Below, piece by piece: positions 29,533 to 42,900 of a stretch of 64,000 nt of DNA. A model generated the notes under the pieces. The model ran no database searches and was not told the DNA's origin. It saw only the letters and a list, made by a program, of their open reading frames with translations. The stretch is from Nymphaea colorata (taxonomy: Eukaryota > Streptophyta > Magnoliopsida > Nymphaeales > Nymphaeaceae), in assembly GCF_008831285.2 (NCBI RefSeq), contig NC_045143.1, positions 3,047,503 to 3,111,502 of the forward strand, given 5' to 3'. The first letter of the stretch is position 1; each line of letters starts with the position of its first letter. The position numbers and the translations under genes were made by a program.

Positions 29533-32500
29533 TCACTGGCCAAAGTTCATTTCAGAATATCTGTAGAAAACAAATGACAGATCAATCCATGTGATAGACA
29601 AGACAGAGCGCACCCAGCAACCAGAATTGCACTGCTAAAATTAGTACCATTGAATTATTGTAGCTAAAACTTACCTGCGGGGCTTATTTTGCCTTTGGCC
29701 AAATTCATCATTCACTACCTCTACTGGAAAGAAAGAAAAAGGTTTTTCAAATGGCAGAAAATACGGCATGCAAACCAATAACATTCCAATGAGTAATCAT
29801 TTCTATGTGATCTGACAGAATTTTACCAGGTTTGTGTGGAGTTTTCCATGTGTTAGCTGACTTGCTAGAAGTGGAATCTCTGTAAGAGCAAAAACACAGT
29901 TAAATTTACATGATAGACCCAGGAGCAAAACAGTGGTCGTCCAACAAAGAGGAGATCGGGTGCACCAACACACAGCCCCTCCCCCAACCAATCAGTTTCA
30001 TCTAAATGACATAGTGATAAATCTGTAACCACGGAAGGGGAAGTGGAGCTCTAGAAATTCAGAATGACAATAGAAAACCTAAAAAGTAGCCTAATAATCA
30101 TCACCATTTACAGTGTGGCAAACTAATTGCCCTTACTAAGGATTTAGCAATATAAATTATAAACCTTTCTTGCCCAATCAAAATAATGTGGAACCACTTT
30201 ATTGACATATATTCCAATTTAACTTCAAAAGCAAATTTATGCTTTCATGGATATTGATTCAGAAAAGCTCAAATATGGCTGGTTCACATGCTCTTTGAAA
30301 GTATGGTTCCTCAACACACTTATTATTTCAATAATAAACCTGAGGAGCTGAACTTGAACTTGGAAATGAGGAAACCAATAATCAATATGAGATCGCACAT
30401 ATTCTCTGATACTCCATCTGGTGCTTCTCACCACAATCGCCCATTATTGGCACAGACCAACCTTATAAAGAACTAGATGCCATCACTTTATTAATGAGAC
30501 TGAGGAAAAAGCAGGAACCCATACTTAAATTATTCATACTTCAATATACGGTCACCCACTTAAATATGTATGGCATTGACATGTTTAACCAATACCATCA
30601 TGCAACAACTTAAGGGTGCAGTTAATAAGCCAACCAGTGTGCCACCAGTGTGCCCTCTGCCGTGGATGACCTAAGGCAAACCACCGTAGAAAACCTGGAC
30701 ACTTGCAGGTCCAACTTTTTGCCCCTTTCAATTTATGCCAAGCATCCAAAGTGAAGCATGCCATGCCCATCAAGCACCCCTTAAGGAATAGTTTTGAAAA
30801 AAAGCTCTACCTTGAGGAACTGGCCGACGATGTTTGCCCTGATGAGCGATTATAGTATCCACCATCAAAAGCAAAGTAAGGAGAACAATATGAGGCTCCT
30901 AGAGCTCCGGCAGCACCAGCAAGAACAGGTAACCTGACAAAAGAGATGGCAAAACATCAGCTTATGTTTCCCACCAGTCCACAATATAATCCATGAAGAA
31001 CCCGAGCCATAAAACATTTGATGTGCTTCAGGAAAAGAAGCACGAGAAAGAAAAGAACCTTAAACACATTTCTGGCACTTAAAAGTCAATTTCTAAGGGT
31101 TGTGTTTGATGTGGTGGATGGAGTGCCTCAAAATGCTCTTTTGAAACACTCCATCTCATTGATGGGTTGCAAAGGTGACATGGAATTCCAAAATTGCAAC
31201 ACTCCAATTCGAATTGCTAGTGTTCATATTATTCTGCAGTAATCTGCACATATGAGATTCTGCATGATATGTCATGGTTCAATTTCAACTGGTCCGAACG
31301 TAAGAAAATGATTTCCTTTCACACAACATTTAGCAGGATTTAATCGCTCATGGACAACCCTGTGAACTTGAATCACAAACTTAGTTTCAGACATGTAAAT
31401 GAACTAATTCATTTGGGAGGAATGACTTATGTTGTCAAGACAAATTGTGAAAATTACACACTACTCACTCCAACTAAATCATAGATTATAAGAGTTCAAA
31501 TAGCAGCAGTAGATGGAGAACAAAGTGCACAAAGAAACAGATAATGCATACACACGCACTCAAATAACACTCCCCTTCTATCTCTCTCACTCTTTCCCCT
31601 ACTTTTCCTTCCTTACTTTTCTTAACTCTCCACAACCATCCTCCCCACAAGCTTGGTGGACTTTGGAGAGGGGAAGAGACCTAAGAAACAACCCCATTTC
31701 AGGACTGCTCATTTCACGTACACACACACAGAGGGAGAGAGAGAGCACATCACCGTCATGAATTATATGATGCAATGCATGTGTCGTTTTTATGTGTTCA
31801 GTACCATGGCAAAAGCAGAAAGTTTAGTTCACATTTAAAAACACATGCACATCCAAGTGAAAGGGGGTAAAGGCGTGCAGAGTCATCACTCAGCTACCGA
31901 AAAAAAGCTAGAAGTAACTCAGGCTGTAGATGAGAGGCTTTGAGGAGAAGTCCCAAAACCAACTTACCAAGACTGAGGTGTAGGATTCAGAGTTCTGCAA
32001 ATTGTGGCGGCGAATGCTAGAAGAAGACACCTGGAATGCTATAGTCCCGACATTTTGATGTTAATTATGTATTGATATTTCAACAACTTTAAATCCCAAG
32101 ATCCAAAACTAGATGCAAGGGCATCAGCCAAGCAATCAGGTAGTCAGGTCGTATAAATTATAGTGCCTTTTCTACAGAACATTGTCATATAAAATTGTGT
32201 CCAAGACTCTAAAGTGGCAACAAGAAAAGGATCTCAAGAAGTAGACCAGGCTATACCATTTCCCAGGACAAACAAGTAAACAATGATTTTGACGCATTCA
32301 AGCATTCTTAGTGTAGGAGATGTCCACCATACTAATTATTTCCCATATTCATTTGAAACTGATTTGGTTACTCCACTTGTCGACTGCAAACCTAGAAAAA
32401 GCCAACATACCCAAGCGCATACATGCGGACAGAAGGAGAGAAACAGAGAGAGGGTCTGCAGAAACAAGCATACCATGTCATCTCAGAATTTCCAAATCCT

Positions 32501-35500
32501 GCTTGTGGTTGCCCTACATATCCAGGGAATGCCATGCCAACAGCAGGAACTCCAAGGCCACCATGGTGTTGTCCCCCAAATTGCATAACTAGAAATCCAA
32601 AAATTAAAAAAGAAATTAAATTTTATGATGTTGACGAATAGTAGAAAAGTTCTACCATAAATGGTTATTATGGCATAAAACCATGTGAAGGAATATTTAA
32701 TTATTCATTTGCAATTAAACTATGAAAAGCAGATAATGTAAATAGTGACAAAAAAACAGCCATTTTTTTCAAGCAATAGCAAAAAACAGTACACAGTAGT
32801 CAAAATTTTTAAATGAGAAAAGACATTTAAGCTGAAAGACTACTCCAATCAATTACTTGTGACCAAAAAAAATAAAATAAAAATAGATATTCGACCACTG
32901 TTTTAGTTCAATAAGATGGCTGTCGAACTTAGTAAACAATATCATCAGACTTCAAATTTGTTACTTGCATCAACTCAAGTAGCAGTCTTTTTGTTTTCAA
33001 AAATTATAGAACACTCCTGTGATGGTTACAGAGTGCACCATTCACTGTAATACATGTTGGACACTTATAAGTCCTCTAGTTGGAGCCTGATAAACATGTC
33101 TCAACAGAAAGCCCCTTCAAAAGCGAACAGCAGAAAATGCTGTCAGAAAATATTTGCAAAAAGAAGTTTTACCAGGCAAAAGTGCAGGAGTTGGAGGAAA
33201 GGTTTGATCACCACGGCCACCTGCCTCTGCATTTGTGGATCCAATAACCTGTGCACCACCATACAGGAAGGAGGCCTTTCCATTTCCTTGAGGAGCGACT
33301 TTTCCCGTTCCAGAGAATGAAAGCTTAGACTTACTGGAACCTTCGGGAGATTCCACTTCATCAACTTCATGCAAGCTTGCAACTGATGAAACTTGAGATG
33401 AAGATGATTCCTGAGGTCCACTCCCAGGACGCTGGCTCAGCTGCTGAATAGAAGACCTTAGAGTTGATTGACCTTGAACAAGTCTTTGCTGAGCTGGAAC
33501 AGGTGCTTGAGTAGAAATTCTGTTCATTGTACCAGAAGACGGAGCAACTGGATAATTCATCTGTCCAGAGACTACTAACCCCTTTCCCTGAACCTTGGTT
33601 TGAGAAGACTGAGCACCACTAACAGATGGAGAAGATCCAGATGCATGCACTTGGACATTAGGCAATGCCTTCTCAATAACAGGATGCATAGATTGGTCAA
33701 CTTGTATCTCGTCCTGCCCAATAGAATCAACAACTGCCTTTCCACGCATTGATATATTAGTGTTTGAACCCATGCCATTTTCATCTACAGAGTTAGCAGA
33801 GTTTGTTGTACTTCTCCCAGCATTTCCAGCTTGTATATGCCTTTTTGGTGTAGAAGAAATATCTTGACCAGATGGATAGAAGGGAGGAGAAGCAGAATTT
33901 AAGCTTGAGGCAAAAACATGTTTTCGTGCAGGCACCATCTCAGGTTGCAAAGTAGGAGTAGCTGGAGATGATCTCCCCCCACCAGTACTTGCATTTGTAT
34001 CATTCAATCTCACAGGCCTAAAGGAAAGCAATTTTCAATGACAGCAGCAAGATTAACAGCCATATCATTGGTTCAACCATACTAACCCAGAAGAGAAAAA
34101 GGAACCATGGCGCTTACTGCTTATCGCGTGGTGACAGGGTATCCATCTTGTTCTTTGCAGGATCATACTTCCTTGGTCCTCTACCTTTGACAATCCGCTG
34201 TGGTTGATTGAGAGTCCTGTTGGTCTTATTTTCATCAAAGTATCTAGGTCCAGTTCCTCGAGCAAAACCCCGTTCTCTTCCTCCAGTTCTACCACGTCCT
34301 CTAAAATGTCCTCTGGAACCTCTTCTTTTCTAAAAAAGCAAGCTGATATAAATTTAATTTTCAAGCTACAAATAACTCCATTAAAGCTTGAAAGTAAATA
34401 TTTGCTTTTCAGCAAAAGATGACACCATTATAATGCACCAAGAAACAAGGTACAAATAAGAACTTTGTCGTAATATCTTTATATGATGAACGAGGATAGT
34501 TTGACTATGAACGAGGACAGTTTGACTGTGTCATTGAAGTTGCAGATAAGGTATCTGCTGAAGACAAATTATGGATCAGCAAAGTATGTCACCATTAAAA
34601 GAACATAAGAATATACCTCATTGTATTGCTCCTCTTTCATATTCATTTCTTCAAACCTATCATGCACCCACGCCCTATCATCCTTGGATTCCCACAACTT
34701 CCGTCCACCAGCAATACGCCTGAAATTTTATGAGTTCTCGCTCAAGCATAGCACACAATACAACGAAAAATAACATGACTACGGGAAACAAAACCTAACA
34801 GAAATTGCCAAGGGGGTCATTTACAAAATTAAAGGACAATGGCATTCTCATTCAGTGACTAATAACTCGACAGAAAGCACAAGCAGTTAGTCAATGAAAA
34901 ATGGGCAAAGCTTCTGCAGTGAGCTTGAAGGATCCATAGCAGTGTCAATGTGCATCAGCCTACCAGCAAACAGATATGGGCAAGAAACCCCTTAAAATAT
35001 CAGCAGATATGGGGCTTGTATCAGCCAATACGGCCACATATTAGCTGATGCTTTAATAAAACAATAAAAATTTTGACCTGTTACAGGCCGAGTTTTTAAA
35101 TATTATTGATCTCAACAATCTCAACCTGCTTACAAGGACTAGCTGCATCTGAAAACTGCCAATGTTTAACACCTGTTTGTACAGTTAACAACAGCATTAC
35201 TACTTACTTAACATGATAGCTATGTGAAAGGACACAAACCAACAAAAAGGTGAAAACGAAATATAACAAAATCATAAGTGGTAACGAGTACTTGAAATTG
35301 GGAAGAAGCTTAAAAAAACAGCTAAAAGGAGATATTCTCTGGAAAGCCTTAGCTAAGACTCCTCATAATACTTGGAACTTGTCCAGTTAAAAGAAAACAA
35401 ATAAAAAATTAGATAACATCGGAAGAATCTGCAACTTAAAAGTTTGTTTAGTTCTGAACATCCAGATTGTCATTCGATTCTCGCAGTATCTCTGAGTTTC

Positions 35501-36521
35501 TTTTCTTTTCTTTTGATGTCATGACAAGATGTATGTCGTTTTCTTCTAATCAACAACTAGGGATGTATCAAGACTACTAGTGTCAGTAACAAGTTTCCAG
35601 ACAGGAGGAGGAATGGAACAAACAGCAAGTTCTATTGAACCTTTAAGGCACATTCTATATGTTTTACAAGTGAAAATACACATTATTCAAAAATGGCCTG
35701 TAGGCGATCAATGAAATATAAGACACATAAAAAGGCGTAAAAACATAGAAAAAGGACAAATGGACAATGTATAGCTCCAGAAAAAGAATTGGATCGTTCT
35801 ACGCCCTGATATTGCATCCATCATAAACTTAATGCAGACTCAAATGGCGTCTCTCTGAGTTTGATCTAAGCGATCTGAAAAAATAATTTTTTCTGGAGTA
35901 ATGAAGAAGAGATACAGACCTATGGCGAGCCCCACCACTATCACGGAACCTATCATCGTGCATGTAAAAAGCCCCCGCAGTAGGCACGGCGAACGGTTCA
36001 TTCTCCTTCTTGTCCTCAGCTGCACCTGCTGCGCGATTCTTTCCGTGAAAATCCTGTTCTGCAGGTGAGGCTTCATTCTCCCTGTCCCGCGATCCTTCCT
36101 CGCCTGACCTACTAGCCACAAGCGTCACTTCCTGAGCCACCCCTTCTCCCACATCATCTCCTTCTCCGATGTCCTCTTCCTCCAACAATTCCTCCTCCTC
36201 AAACTCCTCCCGTTCCTCCCCCTCTCCCTCCAACTCCACCTCCTCTTCCTCTTCATACGCAGCAGGCCTGCCCTCCGCGTCGGAATCCCCCTCCGATTCT
36301 ACAGCAACGCGCCGATCCCTTCTCCGACGGCCCTCCTCCTCCTCCCCGTCTTCATCGTCGCTCGCCTCTCTCCGCCGAAGCGCCAACGGCACGACGGCCT
36401 CGGAATCGCTTTCATACTCGGCTTCATCATCGTCCTGCACAGAGATCCCCGCAGGATTTGGCGGCAATTCCGGCTCGCCTCCCTCCACCGCCATCACCCC
36501 CACCAATGTAATATCCTCCAA
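29533..36521 (-). CDS. MLN51: MLN51/Barentsz (CASC3-like) exon-junction complex protein
   Basis: Nine coding exons on the minus strand: 36521-35920, 34719-34617, 34329-34118, 34017-33173, 32588-32474, 30933-30811, 29879-29827, 29723-29675, 29560-29533. All junctions are GT-AG and in phase, giving 709 residues; a second in-frame ATG at 36494 would give 700. Residues 1-170 are very acidic with poly-Glu runs. The Btz/SELOR region follows (about 175-300): EPFAVPTAGAFYMHDDRFRD, RKLWESKDDRAWVHDRFEEM and then an RGG-like RGSRGHFRGRGRTGGR. This segment binds eIF4A3 and clamps the exon-junction complex on spliced mRNA, affecting export, translation and decay. A long Ser/Gln-rich region and a conserved tail (NKPRRYSEMNFGQ) end the protein. 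It is whole and very probably functional. Confidence 0.93.
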
Positions 36522-36612
36522 AAAACCGAAATGCCTCCTTGAGAAAGAAAGCCCTGACTCCTCAAGGCCTGATTAACAGTTCATTCAAGAACCCACAATC
36601 CGACACCTCATC

Positions 36613-36621
36613 AAACCCTAA
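36613..36621 (+). promoter_or_regulatory. telo-box in the MLN51 leader
   Basis: AAACCCTAA lies about 90 bp upstream of the MLN51 ATG, within its probable leader. This element is common near transcription starts of plant genes for translation and RNA machinery. Confidence 0.4.
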
Positions 36622-36849
36622 TCCTCACACCGAACAGAGACGCCAGGAACAGGAAGAAGAATAAAAAGTAGATAGAAATAAAAGAAAAACAAATGAAAGC
36701 AACTCTTCGTCAGATCGTAGGAAGATGCCTCTGGTGACGATCTCGACCGATGAACGGTCGCCAACAGTCAGACGATTCGTCCTCCTTCGGATCTAGGGCT
36801 TCTGCTAACAAATCTAGAAACTTGTGTTCGTAACCCCTTTTCCGTATCT

Positions 36850-39800
36850 ATTAAAAAGGCGGCAGCCAATGGTTCCCGGGAAAATCCAGGATTATCTAAA
36901 AATTCAAAATGGGGGAGACTTTAGCTTAATTGCTTAACTAGCTCTGCAACATCGGGCCCCAGGAACTAATTTTCTACCTTTGAACGCCCCAATTAGATCA
37001 ATTTCAGAAAAGCTGAATCATCCGTATTGTCCATAAAAGTCTTGATACTTCCCTCATTTTATCAACCGGTTTCTGTATCCAACCTAATCCGAGGTTACTT
37101 GACCAATTTGGACGGTCACCCTTGATCCATCGTCCAGTTGCAAATGACAAGTTGACCCGTTTATTTTCAGTGCATCCGGCTTTGTTGTTAGCTACTCTTT
37201 CGATCCAAGTCTATGTTTGTGAGGAAGCAGAGACAAAAATTTGTAGCTCAAATGCATTGATTCATCTTATTATTGCTATGAGTTGGATGCATATTAGACT
37301 ACATGGCAACAGCCTAACTCTAGTGCGGACTTTGCATATAGCTAGGCATGAGTCCGGTATTATCATTATAATTTTTTTATAAAAGTTTACTCATGCTGGG
37401 TAAGCAGTTGCCCATGCCAGCCATAAGGTAGCCTCGATATTATGAATGAGGATTAGATACAATAGCAGAGACACATGGGAGTTGGTGTGCTGTGAGCCAC
37501 TGCTCAACCAGTTTACCAAATTTTTTACCAAATTTTTTTATGGGACGGATTGAAATTAAACTATGATAATTCAAAACTTACATAATAATCCTTCACCAGA
37601 CTTGAACTAGAGTGATTAGAGTGTTTTTTAGCTTAAAAATCATGGCTTGCCACTGATGTGATGACATCTCCTTTTACCTCCACTCTTCTCCTACCCTTTC
37701 AGCACACACACTTTATTAAGACATGAGCCCTCCTTTCTACCATGCTTCCTAGGTTCTGAGCTGGCGTCGGTGTCAGCGATAGTAACGGTGCATCCTTTAA
37801 CTTGGATGTTGCACCCTACTACCTTAAAACAAAAAAAAACATAACACCTACGAGAAACGAACTAAATATATGCTTTTATACATGCCCCTATGCCAACCAA
37901 CTATGTTATACCCCTTGACGCGACACAAGAAGAATGTTCTCATACTTCACTACAAGAGTTTTTTCATAATTTTATAAAAAAGAATTTTCCAAATTCTACT
38001 TTTGCCCTTATACAGGAAAGAATCTTTCATTTAATCAATCATTCAATAGAAGTATTTTGGTCATTTATAGCTTGGAGCATATGGTCCCTTGTTAGGGCCA
38101 TAACATGTAATATGCAATGTTGAATGCTTATTACTTAAATATTAAAAGAACACATAGGAGTTGAGCTGAAATGTAAATTGGACTTAAGCAACATACAAAT
38201 AAAATGACTAACTTGAGATTTTGTCTACCAAAATGGATCAGATAGTTGAATTGGGTAACTATAAACCGTCAGAGTCAACAGTCATTGATTGTGCCATCCA
38301 CTTCACCTGCCTGAAAAAAGAACCGTATCATTAAAAAAAAAACTGAATTTTTCAAAAAATAGATCACATTTCATAATGATTTACAGGTCAACGACCTTAG
38401 TTGTCACAATCTATAAGATTAAAATTACACTTTATAAAATTATGAACATTTTGAAGCCATTCATAAAGTTATCCACATAAGTTCACGAGTTTTCATATTA
38501 TTGGACCTCTTGTTTATAATGACCAAAGTCTGACACCGCAATACCAAGTATTCGTAAGGATGCCCCAGCAAAATCTCACCTGACTTGCACCGATGACAAT
38601 TGCCCATAAGAAGAATTGAGAACATCCGTCTTACGTCCGCACTTTGCATTAACCCCGGCCTTTCGCATCTCTTTTCTTGCAGTTTAAGGTAGTGATTTCA
38701 GGCATGGCCAACTTCCATAGGGGTTGTTTGGCTCTATAAATCTACTTCAAAATTGAAGTAAATTCATGTAACACTTATTCAAGTGCTTCATGAATCTAAC
38801 TTAATTTTAAGGCAGTTTCATGAAACAATTTCTCCTTGTTCCAAATGCTAAACAACCTATATATGTAACAGGTTATGTGTACAAGGCTCAAAAACGCAGT
38901 CACCGCTGTATATGGCTGACCAGTGATTACTAACAATTTCGGCTGAAATTGTACATACAATTGAATTTGGATGTTGATCAGAATCTATACATATCAGATC
39001 AATCAGAATCTCATACCAACTGAATTCTGATCAGTAATTAAAAGATTTTCTTGTGAAATTGAATTTAGATTGATGCTTGGATAACATTTACATGATAGAC
39101 AAGATGTTTATAGAAAACTAGAGACATCGGCAATTGCGAGATAAGGTTTAAGCCTCAAAATTGAGTGAAGAACTCATGAAAGTCGGAGGATAGAGCTCTT
39201 ACTTTTACCACTCGGTTTTGACAATATCATATTTGAGCAAAGAAACATGGCTTAAGTTCCGTTTAACTACAAATTTAGAAGGACAGCACGGTAAAGAAGG
39301 CTAATTTTACAAAAAGTTGGTTTTGATTTACATATGGCTTGGAGGTTGGTCAGGTTGATTATCAGACAGAAAAAATGTCTTGCCTGTATCAAAAAAACCC
39401 AGAAAAACGCCTTGTATGAAACCATACTAATTAAGGGTAGGGGGACGGCCATTCCAGACCATTTGATGCAATTTATAGCGGGAGAATCTGGCTCTAAAAA
39501 AATTTACGTTGTTCATTTCTTCCAAGAACTTTTTAAAGAAAAAATATTCAAACGGAGACGCCAATCATCTCCCTGCCTACCTGTCTCTCTCTATTTCCAC
39601 AAGAATTCGTGCCCCCAACAATTCCGTTCTGTCTGGCCATTGGAGACCCACAACAATCACAAGCAGGTGGACTGTTTTCTCTCACGTTGAAGCCTTTCTC
39701 TCTCTCCGTGTTATGGGTATTATGATGCAATGCAGCTCGATTCTGTTCTGTTTCACGTGAAAATTCAGGATAATTTCTCTATTTACGTGGAATTATAGTC

Positions 39801-39890
39801 CTAAATTCAGTTATATCTTCATTGATTTCTTTTAGGTGGGTGGTGATCTGATATTCTTGCGTTGGAATCGAGAGATGTTGGTCGGAGGTA
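36850..39890. other. intergenic between MLN51 and AGD14
   Basis: The two genes diverge from this 3-kb interval. Apart from the inverted-repeat element at 38720-38858 I see no gene, RNA or strong promoter motif. The open frames are short and unlike known proteins. Confidence 0.5.
38720..38858. mobile_element. small Tourist-like MITE
   Basis: The left end GGGGTTGTTTGGC and the complement of the right end (AGGTTGTTTAGC) form imperfect inverted repeats around a 139-bp non-coding element. ATA flanks both sides (38717-38719 and 38859-38861) as a possible 3-bp target-site duplication. Confidence 0.5.
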
Positions 39891-39892
39891 AT

Positions 39893-39936
<44 letters not shown>
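39893..39936 (+). repeat. (GA)n in the AGD14 leader
   Basis: About 22 GA units end 18 bp before the AGD14 ATG, so they are probably transcribed. GAGA-type leaders can bind BPC proteins in plants, but that role is inferred. Confidence 0.85.
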
Positions 39937-39939
<3 letters not shown>

Positions 39940-39953
39940 GGTGGGAAAGAGAG

Positions 39954-42900
39954 ATGTCGAACCGCATGAAGGAGGATGAGAAGAATGAGAAGATCATTCG
40001 TGGCCTCTTGAAGCTCCCGGCGAATCGTAAATGCATCAATTGCAATAGCCTGGTCCGTATCTCTCATCGTTTTGTTATAATTATTGTTGGTGTTTGTACT
40101 TGGTAGTCACCGTTGTCCTCGACATTTCGTCTATAATTTTTATTATTTTTATTATCAAAATGGAGAGCTATGAATGCAGATACAGGCTGACCGGAACTTT
40201 TCATCATACTTTGCATGGCTTTTATTTCAAAAGATTTGTTTTGTATAGGAAGAAAATGTTGTAAGATGGCAGAACGAGATGAAAAAATGATTTGGCGCAT
40301 ATATTGACATGGGTCATCCAACCAGTCAATTTTGTGATCAAGTTGTCCTCTCCCTTTTGTTGTTTCCAGAGGATCCAATTTTCTTCCATAATTTTTCATA
40401 TACTTCATCAAGATCATTGTCTTTGCAGCAATTGGAAATTATTTATAGGAAATTGTTCTTGAACGTATTCATATTATGGCTGAAGCTCACTTTTTTTGTG
40501 CTAGCAGGGGCCGCAGTATGTCTGCACAAGTTTTTGGACATTTATTTGCACGACATGCAGTGGAATTCAGTGAGTTGCAAATAATTTATTTGGTTGATTT
40601 TCTAATTGGATGTGTGCATCCTATTTGAGTTATTTTTTGGTTTGTAATGATCTCGACTGTCTGCTCGATAAGAGGAAGAGTCCCGGTTTATTGAGAATAA
40701 CATGAGTCTGTGAATTATAATTTACTTTTGAAATTCGCATATAGAGTATTTCTCTTGATGCTTATGTATCTTATAGTTCTGTTTGTAACTTGTCAGCCGT
40801 GAGTTTACTCATCGCGTGAAGTCAGTTTCCATGGCAAAGTTTTCTCCGCAAGAAGTCGAGGCACTTCAGAATGGTGGAAATGAGGTATGCTTATAAAAAC
40901 AGAAGTCTGTGTTTATCTCAAATGTATACTAGTTCTGATAATTCTGTCTTAACGCTAAATGATCATTCCAACTCTTCCAGCGAGCAAAGGAGATTTACTT
41001 TAAAGAATGGGATCCACAGCGCCATTCAGCGCCTGATGGCAGGTTTTACTTGCCATCTTTTGGTTACTTGTTTACCGTTGTATTTGTCTTCTTGCCCCTC
41101 AGTAATTCTGCCTACTCTTTGATCAGCAAAAGAAGTTTTATTTCTGTTTCAAACCCAAAAAAAAAGCTTACTTGTTTATTGCTAGTTAAGAAGCCAGCTT
41201 CTTGGGGGTAGTTTTGGCTTTAGTAACTGTTTTTTGTTTCGTTCTACTATTTCAGTAATGTTGATGGGGTTCGCACCTTCATTAAATCTGTCTATGTGGA
41301 TAGAAAATACAGTGGTGAAAGGGGAGTTGATCGGCTTGGAAGGGTGAAATTTGTTTGTTCTTGTTGTTTTTGCGTGAATTATGAGTTTGATGTTCTTGTT
41401 TCACATGATCATCAGCATATCTACATATTATCTGAGAGCTACAAGTTTCACATGAAGTCTGTCATATTTTATGCAGGGAGACAGGAAGGACTCAAAGGAA
41501 AACAACTACGGTCCTCGTCACAGTGGAGGAATGAGTCCTGGTGGGAAAAGGCCTGAACAGACTAAATATGATGATAGAGGTTATAGTGGCAGAAACTCTA
41601 GGACTAACGTTGATAGAAGAAGTCTGAGCAATTATGAAGAATCATACAAGAAAAGTCCACGCCTGTTTGAGGTTGTTGATGATAGGTTTCGAGATGATAA
41701 TTTTCTGAACGGAAATCAGCAGAAAAAAGGTGATGACAGAACCTTCGCTAATAGGCACGCAAAGAGGGAGGAAAGGTCAAACAACAATCAAAACAAACCA
41801 GATACATCCAGCCCTCCAATCGTCCATCCTATCAGTGATCTTTTAGGTGAGGATGTTCCATCTCTATGGGTTGGTGAACCAGCAAAATCAGATGCTGCTA
41901 GTGCTGCAGATGATTCTGCTTGTACACAGGTCAGTTTTCTCCCAAGCATTGCATGGATATACGGGTTTTTGACTTAGGCATATCTGTCTCCCTTTCTCAA
42001 TTGATTGTTGATCATGACTACAGTTTTGAATTAGAATAAAAATGTCTCCAAGAAGTAGACACTATGATATGCTTTTAGAGATATAACAGCACTTGTCAAT
42101 GAATGCTGTCGCATACACTTAGATTTCAGACTGCCTGAGAGAAAATTGTAATTTCTTAGAGATGTCATGGAAAACCTTCTATCTGTAGCAGTTGCCTCAT
42201 GCCTGGACTAACAAAAATTGTCAATAAGCTCGACGTGGTAACATGTCCTTACTATGAAGCTGATGTCTCAGAATCCCGGCTTCATGAATTTTAATATGAC
42301 ATTGATAATCAGCTTTATTTGTCCTTTCTCCTTTGGCTGGCACCATTTGAATATGCTTCTGTTGGGTTTAGCAGAGAACTTGCAAGCTGCTTGGCGGCAT
42401 AAAATATCTGTTATCTTGTTTGAGAGGAGCTTCTTTTTGGTTTTACAGAAAGCAGCAAGCTCCACTAGCATAGGTTCTAATGAGGGAAATACAGCTGAAC
42501 TGAAGAGGGGAAACTCAGGAAGCTTGATTGATTTTGCAGAAGATCCTGAACCTTCTGTGGCAGCAATACAGAGTGACCCTTTTTCTAGTCAATCTGTTTC
42601 ACAGGCACCAGATGGTTCATCACTTGGCAGCAGTGATTGGCTGTCTCTGAACAATTCTTCGCAGGAAAATGCAAATGTGGCATCTTTAAATCCAGCTACA
42701 CCTGCATCTGTATTGGCTCAATTATCAGTTCAAGCTGCTGAACCAGTTTCAAGCATCTCTATGGTCCCCGTTATTGACAGTGATTCTTTAGCCCAACCCA
42801 GTTCAGGTGAGCAGTTACAAGCTATCCAGCAGCAGCCATCTCCATCCTCTGGTGCTGATGCTCTATCCACAAATATAAACTTTTCCCAACCAGTTAAAGG

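Noticed and set aside
36169-36576. Ser-rich plus-strand frame over MLN51 exon 1
   Set aside because: It is the antisense of the Glu/Asp codon runs of MLN51.
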